Source: JAZLFH01 sp045615705 (GTDB taxonomy: Bacteria > Bacillota > Clostridia > UMGS1883). Taken from it: DNA of 6,257 nt. Where the stretch lies: the NCBI GenBank assembly GCA_045615705.1, contig JAZLFH010000061.1, positions 1 to 6,257 on the forward strand, in the 5' to 3' direction. Of this stretch, positions 1 to 5,584 are shown in pieces. Every line of letters begins with the position of its first letter. Within the stretch, counting starts at the first letter, position 1. A program made the translations under genes and the position numbers. The notes below the pieces were generated by a model, which did not search any database, was not told the DNA's origin, and was given only the letters and a program-made list of their open reading frames with translations.

Positions 1-94
1 GGTAGCATAGTATTCTGTATTCAAAGCAATCTAAATTTTTGTCTGTTATGTATTCGTTTGGTATTGTTGTAAAGTTTCCTTTTAATTTTTTCAT
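1..94 (-). CDS. Start of a probable helix-turn-helix / replication-initiator-like protein (partial, cut by left edge)
   Basis: Thirty-one codons are visible, from an ATG at 94-92 to the window edge, with no stop. A GGAGG Shine-Dalgarno (plus 102-106) lies 7 nt before the ATG, which makes this a convincing start although the piece is short. The peptide begins MKKLKGNFTTIPNEYITDKN and continues LDCFEYRILCY. The pattern 'F-x-x-IPN-x-hydrophobic-(acidic/Lys)-x-Leu, then a helix ending in a Leu/Tyr motif' is, from family knowledge, the typical opening of HTH proteins of Firmicute phages, plasmids and integrative elements (HTH_36 / DnaD-like replisome organisers). No DNA-binding helix is inside the window, so function is inference. 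Codons look A-rich (AGA, ATA, CTA, ACA) compared with lysS and ychF, but 31 codons are too few to prove transfer. That a gene starts here is fairly sure; its family is not. Confidence 0.6.
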   Translation of the reverse strand, partial: MKKLKGNFTTIPNEYITDKNLDCFEYRILCY

Positions 95-115
95 TGATTT
101 TCCTCCGTTTGCAAT

Positions 116-147
116 AAAATAAGCCGTATCATTTCGACACGACTCAA
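116..147 (-). promoter_or_regulatory. Possible promoter/operator of the gene at the left edge, with a dyad inside a long spacer
   Basis: On the minus strand a TTGAGT box (142-147) is followed 20 nt later by TATTTT (116-121). The spacer contains an imperfect dyad, CGTGTC-GAAAT-GATACG (125-141, one G-T pair). A long spacer with a dyad in it is the architecture of MerR-family promoters, but the boxes are only moderate matches, so this is tentative. No better promoter was seen between 95 and 194. Confidence 0.22.
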
Positions 148-194
148 TTTATTTGTAATATTTAGTTAAATCAGAGGCAGTATTTTTATAAAAT

Positions 195-227
195 TAACTC
201 CTTGCAATTCAGGTTTGCAAGGAGTTA
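195..227 (-). terminator. Hairpin, probable rho-independent terminator of lysS
   Basis: A perfect 13-bp inverted repeat (arms 195-207 and 215-227) encloses a 7-nt loop. Read on the minus strand, the stem is followed by an AT-rich run beginning ATTTTAT, a weak U-tract. It lies about 117 nt after the lysS stop codon and ahead of the next minus-strand gene, the expected place for a terminator. The U-tract is interrupted, so efficiency is uncertain. On the plus strand no U-tract follows. An attachment or other recombination site is a less likely alternative. Confidence 0.55.
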
Positions 228-344
228 GCATAAGGTCCTTTTCTATGTTTTATTTTGCGTTTCAAATGGCGTAAGTTTGGCGTAACCGGTGTAAATTTTA
301 ATTTTGTCAAGTCCGCAAATCCGCACAAACACTCACTTTTTTAA
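228..344. other. Intergenic region downstream of lysS with three GGYGTAA repeats
   Basis: No gene with a start codon and SD is visible here. The stretch holds GGCGTAA at 268-274 and 279-285 and GGTGTAA at 288-294, so starts are spaced 11 and 9 nt, about one helical turn apart. The minus-strand frame from 340 to a TGA at 209-211 stays open for 43 codons without an ATG. It may be chance or the remains of a gene (see findings). Confidence 0.4.
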
Positions 345-1838
345 TTAGTTATTTTCAAGCGGCTTCATTGTCGGGAACAACAATACATCTCTTATTGAGT
401 AACGGTCAGTAAGGAGCATTACAAGTCGGTCAATGCCAATACCGATACCGCCTGTCGGAGGCATACCGTATTCAAGTGCGGTAATATAGTCATCGTCCAT
501 CATATTTGCCTCTTCATCGCCCTCCGCTCTTGCTTGGGCTTGTTTTAAGAAGCGTTCCTTCTGGTCGATTGGGTCATTAAGTTCGGAAAATGCGTTTGCA
601 AGTTCTCTTCCCGTAACAAAGATTTCAAATCTATCGGTAAAGTCTTTCTTTTTGGGGCATCTCTTTGCAAGAGGAGAAACCTCAACCGGATACTCTGTGA
701 TAAATGTTGGCTGAATGAGATTATCTTCAACTTTTTCTTCGAACACAAGCGAAACAAGTTCTCCGATGCTCGGTTCACCCTCAACCTCAATTCCGAGTGC
801 GAGTGTCGCTTTTTTCGCCTCTTCTTTATCCGTAAACGAAGAAAAGTCTACATTTGCATATTTTTTAACCGCTTCGGTCATAGTCATTCTTGTCCACGGA
901 GCAGTAAGGTCAATTTCTGTTCCCTGATATGTTATCTTTGTTGTGCCGTGAAGTTTTTCGCAAACTGTTGAAACCAGACCTTCGCAGAGTTCCATCATAC
1001 CTTCATAATCCGTATATGCTTGGTATATTTCAATACTTGTAAATTCCGGGTTATGCTTAATATCCATACCTTCGTTACGAAAGATTCTTCCCATTTCGTA
1101 AACTCTTTCAAGTCCGCCCACAATAAGACGCTTCAAGTGAAGTTCTGTGGCAATGCGAAGATACATATCAATATCAAGTGTATTATGGTGTGTAATGAAA
1201 GGTCTTGCCGCCGCACCGCCTGCGATGGGGCTCAAAACAGGAGTTTCAACCTCCAAAAAGCCTCTTTGGTCGAGATAATTTCTGATTTCACGAACGATAA
1301 GACTTCTGGCGATAAATGTTTCACGAGTCTCGCTGTTCATAATAAGGTCAACATATCTTTGACGATATTTGAGTTCGGTATCCGTAAGTCCATGAAACTT
1401 TTCCGGGAGCGGGAGAAGGGATTTAGCAAGAAGGGTCATATGCTTTACTCTTACAGAAATCTCGCCTGCATCGGTGCGATAAACAGAGCCTTCTATTCCA
1501 ACTATATCGCCGATATCAACTTTTTTGAAAAGTTCGTAGTTCTCCTCGCCCATCTCATCAATTCTGAGATAAAGTTGAATTTTTCCGTCCCTGTCGGACA
1601 AATCGCAAAAGCCTGACTTACCCATACGGCGTTTTGACATAAGACGACCTGCAACCGAAACAGGTTTTTCATTCATCTCGTCAAAGTTATCTTTTATTTG
1701 TTTAGAAGAATGTGTGCGGTCAAATCGTGCAATCTCAAACGGGTCTTCGCCTTTTTCACGAAGTGCATTGAGTTTGTCATGACGCACCTTTATTATTTCT
1801 TTCATATTTACAGTACTGTTTTCTTTATTCTGTTCCAT
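345..1838 (-). CDS. lysS: Lysyl-tRNA synthetase, class II
   Basis: This cytoplasmic enzyme activates lysine with ATP and charges tRNA-Lys. At 497 residues it is full length for bacterial LysS (about 500). An N-terminal helical stretch (about 10-50) leads into an OB-fold anticodon-binding domain (about 58-135). Class II catalytic motifs follow: motif 1 around 182-201 (GFLEVETPVL), motif 2 around 250-272 (GRIFRNEG then HNPEFTSIE) and motif 3 around 463-476 (GGIGIGIDRL, Arg471). TELHLKRL at 231-238 and GRELANAFSELND at 410-422 are characteristic LysS segments. The ATG at 1838 is chosen because AAGGAG lies 10 nt upstream; Met12 has no better SD. The gene appears monocistronic, with its own promoter at 1872-1900 and a hairpin downstream. 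The leader is about 27 nt, too short for a T-box. No key residue looks missing. Confidence 0.98.
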   Translation of the reverse strand: MEQNKENSTVNMKEIIKVRHDKLNALREKGEDPFEIARFDRTHSSKQIKDNFDEMNEKPVSVAGRLMSKRRMGKSGFCDLSDRDGKIQLYLRIDEMGEENYELFKKVDIGDIVGIEGSVYRTDAGEISVRVKHMTLLAKSLLPLPEKFHGLTDTELKYRQRYVDLIMNSETRETFIARSLIVREIRNYLDQRGFLEVETPVLSPIAGGAAARPFITHHNTLDIDMYLRIATELHLKRLIVGGLERVYEMGRIFRNEGMDIKHNPEFTSIEIYQAYTDYEGMMELCEGLVSTVCEKLHGTTKITYQGTEIDLTAPWTRMTMTEAVKKYANVDFSSFTDKEEAKKATLALGIEVEGEPSIGELVSLVFEEKVEDNLIQPTFITEYPVEVSPLAKRCPKKKDFTDRFEIFVTGRELANAFSELNDPIDQKERFLKQAQARAEGDEEANMMDDDYITALEYGMPPTGGIGIGIDRLVMLLTDRYSIRDVLLFPTMKPLENN

Positions 1839-1871
1839 ATAGATACTGCTCCTTTTTAATTATCTCGCTAA

Positions 1872-1900
1872 ATTCTAACACAAAACGGTCTTATTTGCAA
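1872..1900 (-). promoter_or_regulatory. Sigma-A-type promoter of lysS
   Basis: On the minus strand, TTGCAA (1895-1900) is separated by 17 nt from TAGAAT (1872-1877), and TGT immediately before the -10 (1878-1880) makes an extended -10. Transcription would start near 1865 and give a leader of about 27 nt to the ATG at 1838. Position, spacing and both boxes fit a vegetative promoter. Confidence 0.75.
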
Positions 1901-1958
1901 GATGTTTTTTCCTGTTTGTTCCATGATATTAAATGTTTGCATTTTAAATAACACAAAT

Positions 1959-1988
1959 ACAAAAAACTGCCTTTCGGCAGTTTTTTGT
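1959..1988 (-). terminator. Rho-independent terminator of the htrA operon (probably bidirectional)
   Basis: Arms 1959-1971 and 1976-1988 pair over 13 bp: a GC core (CTGCC/GGCAG) flanked by A6/T6 tracts, with a GAAA tetraloop in the minus-strand RNA. A run of six U follows the core on either strand. It sits 37 nt beyond the htrA stop codon and upstream of the lysS promoter, so it separates the two minus-strand units. Confidence 0.93.
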
Positions 1989-2025
1989 GTCAATAATTAC
2001 CCCTTGGCATTACTTATCTTTTATA

Positions 2026-3255
2026 TTAAAGTCCCATATCCGGCTTGTTTTCGCCCAATGTCAGTGATACATTCTTCTCTTTTCCGTCTCTAATTATAGT
2101 AAGTGTTATTGTGTCGCCTGCTTTAAACTGATCACGCTTTTCATTTATTTCTTTTGATGTTGAAACTTCCTCACCGTTGAATTTTATTATAATATCGCCT
2201 CTTGTAAGTCCCGCAAGTTCAGCGGCACTTCCCTCCGAAACAGACATGATATAAAGTCCTTTTTCAACAGGCAAGTTGTTATAATATGCAATTTCCCTTG
2301 TCAGTTCGCGTGTTGTAATTCCGATTAACGGTCTTCCTTTTACATATCCGTAACTTATAATGTCGGCAATTATTGTCTGAACCGTATTGCTCGGTATTGC
2401 AAATCCAAGACCTTCGCTTGAATCCGCAACAAGTTTTACACTTGGAATTCCGATTACTTCGCCGTACTTATTTATAAGAGCACCGCCACTGTTACCCGAA
2501 TTAATTGCGGCATCTGTTTGTAAAAGAACCATATCTCTGTCATCAACTTGAATAGTCCTGTTTACTCCGCTTATTATCCCAGAAGTTACCGTTCCGAACA
2601 GTTCATCTCCGAGAGGATTTCCGATAACTACCGCCAAAGAACCGACTTCAACCGAGTCTGAATCTCCAAACACTCCGACACAGAGGTTTTCGTTATCCTC
2701 AATTTTTATTACTGCAATGTCGGTTTGCGAATCGCCGCCGATGTATCTTGCCATATACTCTTCGCCGGTATTCAACTTTACATTTACGCTCTCTGCTCCG
2801 TCAACTACATGGTAGTTAGTTACTATGTAGCCGTCTTCATTCATAATTATTCCGCTGCCGCTTGATTTACCCTGTTGAGTTCCGAAAAAACTTGTGTAAT
2901 TGATTTTGCAGGTTATACCCACAACAGCAGGTCCTACGGTCTTCGCTATTTCTTCAACCGAAAGTTCTTTTTTGTTGGCATTTTCATCGTTTGATGTATA
3001 TTCTACACTAACTCCGCTTCCGCCTGCTTGACCACGATAAATCTTTACGGTGCTACTTGGACGGAAAACACCGTTTTTGTACAGTGCACCTGTTGCTACG
3101 GAACTTATTGTTCCGACTAAAATAACGCCTGCAACAACTAATGCTATGACTTTTTTCCGCTTTTTCTTTTTTGGTTTGTCAGACACCGTTTCGGTGTATA
3201 GCGGTTCGTCATCTCCGCTTTTCTCTGTCCATGAGAATTCATTGTAATCTTCCAT
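2026..3255 (-). CDS. HtrA/DegP-like membrane-anchored serine protease with one PDZ domain
   Basis: This is a trypsin-fold quality-control protease expected to degrade or handle misfolded proteins outside the membrane. Numbered from the ATG at 3255 (409 residues): an acidic cytoplasmic tail, a basic KPKKKKRKK stretch (27-35), one membrane segment (about 36-57), a low-complexity linker, the protease domain (about 98-300) and one PDZ domain (about 308-400). The catalytic triad is visible: His149 (TNYHVV), Asp179 (QTDIAV) and Ser256 in GNSGGAL. The single N-terminal anchor and single PDZ match the Firmicute HtrA/HtrB/YyxA type. An in-frame GTG at 3264 would add three residues, but it overlaps the SD AGGAG (3264-3268). 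The ATG lies 8 nt after that SD and is preferred. It is the third gene of an operon, 72 nt after the kinase, and a strong terminator follows it. Its position after a two-component system suggests it acts in, or is a target of, an envelope-stress response. Which HtrA paralogue it equals cannot be told. Confidence 0.95.
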   Translation of the reverse strand: MEDYNEFSWTEKSGDDEPLYTETVSDKPKKKKRKKVIALVVAGVILVGTISSVATGALYKNGVFRPSSTVKIYRGQAGGSGVSVEYTSNDENANKKELSVEEIAKTVGPAVVGITCKINYTSFFGTQQGKSSGSGIIMNEDGYIVTNYHVVDGAESVNVKLNTGEEYMARYIGGDSQTDIAVIKIEDNENLCVGVFGDSDSVEVGSLAVVIGNPLGDELFGTVTSGIISGVNRTIQVDDRDMVLLQTDAAINSGNSGGALINKYGEVIGIPSVKLVADSSEGLGFAIPSNTVQTIIADIISYGYVKGRPLIGITTRELTREIAYYNNLPVEKGLYIMSVSEGSAAELAGLTRGDIIIKFNGEEVSTSKEINEKRDQFKAGDTITLTIIRDGKEKNVSLTLGENKPDMGL

Positions 3256-3263
3256 AATTATCA

Positions 3264-3268
3264 CTCCT
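3264..3268 (-). promoter_or_regulatory. Ribosome binding site deciding the htrA start
   Basis: AGGAG on the minus strand lies 8 nt before the ATG at 3255-3253. The alternative GTG (3264-3262) shares a base with this SD and cannot be served by it, so the ATG is taken as the start. Confidence 0.8.
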
Positions 3269-3327
3269 AATGATTTTATAATAAAACCAAATTTTGAACA
3301 AATTGTTATATCTGTTTTAATTATTCG

Positions 3328-4752
3328 TTATTTTTGGTCAAGTGTAAAGACAAATTTTGCATACTTTCCGTATTCACTTATAACCATTATATCGTTATCG
3401 TGTGCTTTTACAATTGCTTTTACCATATAAAGACCTATCCCAAGACCTTTTTTGTCCTCGCCCCGTGAAGAATCCACTTTATAAAATCTGTCAAAAATTC
3501 GATTTTTATCTTCTTCTTTTATTCCTACGCCCGTATTGTACACACTCACATGAATTTTTTGTGATATATTTTTTATTGCGATTTCTATTTTTCCGTTTTC
3601 CGGAGTATATTTTATCGCATTATCAATAAGGTTTACAATAACACGGTGTATGAGGTCGCTGTCGGCATAAACCATACACTTTTCACTTTCAAGGTTAACA
3701 TTTACCGAAATGTTTTTGTTTGTTATAACCGACTCATAGCCTATGGCAATTTCTCTGACCATTCTGTTTATATCAAACTCTGTTTTATTTACTTTAAGTC
3801 CTCCGCTGTCAAGCCGTGCCATGCCCAAAAGAGTTTCTACGATACGCGACATTCTTCTGCTCTCGGTAAGTGCAATATTTAAGTATTTTTCTTGTTGGTC
3901 AGGCGGAATTGTATCGTCTAAAATTCCTTCAACAAATCCCGTTATTATCGTAATCGGTGTTCTGAGTTCGTGAGATACCGCCGAAATAAAGCCGGACCTC
4001 ATATTTTCAAGTTGCTTTAAGGATTCTGTCATTTGGTTAAAACTTTGAGATAATTGTGCTATTTCCGTGCAAGAACTTTGAGGGATTTTTTTGTTAAAGT
4101 CGCCCTCCGAAATTCTTTTCGCCGCCTTTGACATCTCCTTTATTGGTTTTGAAATTCTTACGGACACTATATACGCAAAAATTGTTGCCAGAATAAGTGC
4201 AATGAGTGTAGATATTAAAAATACTATCATTATGTCGGTTCTTATTCTTCGTATTTCCGGTACGGGTACAGTTATGGCAAGTGCTAATTTTACGGAATCC
4301 TCTGTTTTTATCGGGAAAATTACCGTAAGATTTTCCTTTTCAAAAACACCGTTTAATGTTCCTACTTTTGTTACCTCGTTTCCGTTTCGGATTTCAGTAA
4401 AGATATTTTCGTCAAGTTTTTCCCAGTGAATTTTTCTGTGTTTTTCCACATATGATGATTTTATCGGTTCCTTGTTTGACTTATTCGGGTCAAACAAGAA
4501 TATTTCTGCATTTAAAGAATTACTGCTCCAATCCAAAAAACGCTGATATTCGTTTTCTGAAATTATATATTGATTGCTCAAAAGTTCTTCTGTGAAGTAG
4601 CAAATTCTTTCTGCCTCACGGACGATATTCTGTTTTTTTTCACGAGTAACATAGTTTCCCAAAAACAGAAACATAAATCCGCTCATAACAGCACTCGCAA
4701 GCAACATCACCGCTATATAACCGCACAGTACTTTCCCGAAAAGGCTTCGCAA
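3328..4752 (-). CDS. Sensor histidine kinase (HAMP-HisKA-HATPase_c)
   Basis: This transmembrane sensor (474 residues) should autophosphorylate and pass the phosphate to the regulator encoded just upstream. Order: short basic N-terminus, TM1 (about 8-32), an extracytoplasmic domain of about 140 residues (33-172), TM2 (about 173-198), HAMP linker (about 196-248), dimerisation domain with the H-box SHELRTP (phospho-His261), N-box NLIDNAIKYTP (Asn374, Asn378), G1 region, F-box DRFYKVD and G2 GLGIG (436-440). No PAS domain is evident, unlike WalK. The G1 box reads N-T-G-V-G (406-410), with Asn in place of the usual adenine-contacting Asp; this is tolerated in several Firmicute kinases. The start is TTG (4752-4750), directly after the regulator's TAA, with SD GAGGTG 6 nt upstream inside the regulator's last codons. 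The next Met (16) would cut into TM1. The architecture resembles CssS-type sensors, but the ligand is unknown. Confidence 0.95.
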   Translation of the reverse strand: MRSLFGKVLCGYIAVMLLASAVMSGFMFLFLGNYVTREKKQNIVREAERICYFTEELLSNQYIISENEYQRFLDWSSNSLNAEIFLFDPNKSNKEPIKSSYVEKHRKIHWEKLDENIFTEIRNGNEVTKVGTLNGVFEKENLTVIFPIKTEDSVKLALAITVPVPEIRRIRTDIMIVFLISTLIALILATIFAYIVSVRISKPIKEMSKAAKRISEGDFNKKIPQSSCTEIAQLSQSFNQMTESLKQLENMRSGFISAVSHELRTPITIITGFVEGILDDTIPPDQQEKYLNIALTESRRMSRIVETLLGMARLDSGGLKVNKTEFDINRMVREIAIGYESVITNKNISVNVNLESEKCMVYADSDLIHRVIVNLIDNAIKYTPENGKIEIAIKNISQKIHVSVYNTGVGIKEEDKNRIFDRFYKVDSSRGEDKKGLGIGLYMVKAIVKAHDNDIMVISEYGKYAKFVFTLDQK

Positions 4753-5451
4753 TTACTTCACCTCAAATTTATATCCTACTCCCCAGACCGTTTTAAGTGT
4801 CCACTTTTCAGATATTCCCTCTATTTTTTCGCGTAATCTTTTAATATGAACATCAACCGTTCTGCTGTCGCCGTAGTAATCAAACCCCCAAACATCTTCA
4901 AGCAGTTGTTCTCTTGTGTAAACTCTGTTCGGGTGTGATGCCAAAAAATACAAAAGTTCAAGTTCCTTAGGCGGTATTTCAAGGACTTCGTCTTTAACAA
5001 CAAGTTGATATGTTGATAGATTTATCGCAATACTGTCGTATTTAATTTCTTTTACTTCTTCTTCATCATTACTGCTTCGCCGAAGGACTGCTTTAACTCG
5101 TGCTAAAAGTTCTTTGCTTTCAAAAGGCTTGACCACATAATCATCCGCTCCGAGTTCTAATCCGAGAACCCGGTCAAACGGTTCGCCTTTTGCCGTAAGT
5201 ATGATTATGGGTGTATCTTTTATTGATGTTGAAAGCGACCTGACTTCCCTGCACACACTGAGCCCGTCCTTTTTAGGCATCATAATGTCCAGTATTGCGA
5301 GGGAAATGTTTCCCTCTTTTATTATTTCCAATGCCTTTTCTCCGTTAAAAGCCACTACTGTTTCAAATCCGTCTTTTTCCAAATAAAGTCTGACAAGTTC
5401 GCAGATGTTTGCATCATCATCTGCTATAAGTATTGTTTTTGGCTTGGGCAT
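4753..5451 (-). CDS. OmpR/PhoB-family DNA-binding response regulator
   Basis: This is a cytoplasmic transcription factor, the partner of the kinase that follows. The 232 residues are the usual length for the family. The receiver domain (about 5-122) has the acidic pair Asp11/Asp12, phosphoacceptor Asp55 (LAILDIMMP), Thr86 (ILTAK) and Lys108 (VVKPF). After a short acidic linker (128-135) comes a winged-helix effector domain (about 136-231) with the expected PKELELLYFLASHP, TREQLLEDVWG, recognition helix SRTVDVHIKRLREKI and the terminal wing WGVGYKFE. All phosphorylation residues are intact. The ATG at 5451 has an AGGGAGGG SD (GGAGG core 7 nt upstream) and begins the typical MPKPKTILIADDD. It is the first gene of the regulator-kinase-htrA operon and diverges from ychF. 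The regulon cannot be read from the protein; PhoP-, CssR- and VanR-like regulators all look similar at this level. Confidence 0.96.
   Translation of the reverse strand: MPKPKTILIADDDANICELVRLYLEKDGFETVVAFNGEKALEIIKEGNISLAILDIMMPKKDGLSVCREVRSLSTSIKDTPIIILTAKGEPFDRVLGLELGADDYVVKPFESKELLARVKAVLRRSSNDEEEVKEIKYDSIAINLSTYQLVVKDEVLEIPPKELELLYFLASHPNRVYTREQLLEDVWGFDYYGDSRTVDVHIKRLREKIEGISEKWTLKTVWGVGYKFEVK
4759..4764 (-). promoter_or_regulatory. Ribosome binding site for the kinase's TTG start
   Basis: GAGGTG on the minus strand lies 6 nt before the TTG at 4752-4750 and is embedded in the last codons of the response regulator. It supports both the non-ATG start and translational coupling of the two proteins. 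Confidence 0.75.
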
Positions 5452-5473
5452 AATAATCCCTCCCTACTTTTTT

Positions 5474-5501
5474 ATTATACACCAAAATTCAGTATTGTTA
5501 A
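5474..5501 (-). promoter_or_regulatory. Promoter of the regulator-kinase-htrA operon
   Basis: On the minus strand, TTAACA (5496-5501, 5 of 6 to consensus) and a perfect TATAAT (5474-5479) are 16 nt apart. Transcription would begin near 5467, leaving a leader of only about 16 nt that is largely the SD. Its -35 box overlaps that of the opposing ychF promoter. Confidence 0.7.
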
Positions 5502-5523
5502 ATCTTTATTTTTATTGTATAAT
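5495..5523 (+). promoter_or_regulatory. Promoter of ychF
   Basis: TTGTTA (5495-5500) and a perfect TATAAT (5518-5523) are separated by 17 nt. The start of transcription would be near 5530, giving a leader of about 55 nt that ends in the SD GGAAGAAGG (5569-5577), 7 nt before the ATG. Confidence 0.75.
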
Positions 5524-5584
5524 CTGTTATGCGTAATTTATTTACCAAAATGAAAACTTTTTGTTAACGGAAGAAGGCATTTTT

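Noticed and set aside
1020..1616. A 198-codon open frame on the plus strand
   Set aside because: It lies wholly antisense to lysS, has no convincing SD and shows no recognisable domain. It is a shadow of the real gene.
1931..1944. Inverted repeat AAATG-TTTG-CATTT upstream of the lysS promoter
   Set aside because: A 5-bp AT-rich stem is too short to separate from chance and is not positioned over the promoter boxes.
1839..1958. T-box or lysine riboswitch upstream of lysS
   Set aside because: The predicted leader is only about 27 nt, and no T-box sequence or anti-terminator structure is present.
3262..3264. GTG as start of the HtrA protease
   Set aside because: It overlaps the SD AGGAG. The ATG three codons later has proper spacing from that SD.
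3273..3301. Internal promoter before htrA (TTGTTC, 17 nt, TAAAAT on the minus strand) and an AT-only palindrome at 3274-3286
   Set aside because: The -10 would place the transcription start inside or right at the htrA SD, leaving no usable leader. The palindrome is all A/T and is expected in such DNA.
5529..5567. 12-codon leader peptide (ATG to TAA) ahead of ychF
   Set aside because: It has no SD, begins at or before the predicted transcription start and contains no regulatory codon run. Most likely chance.
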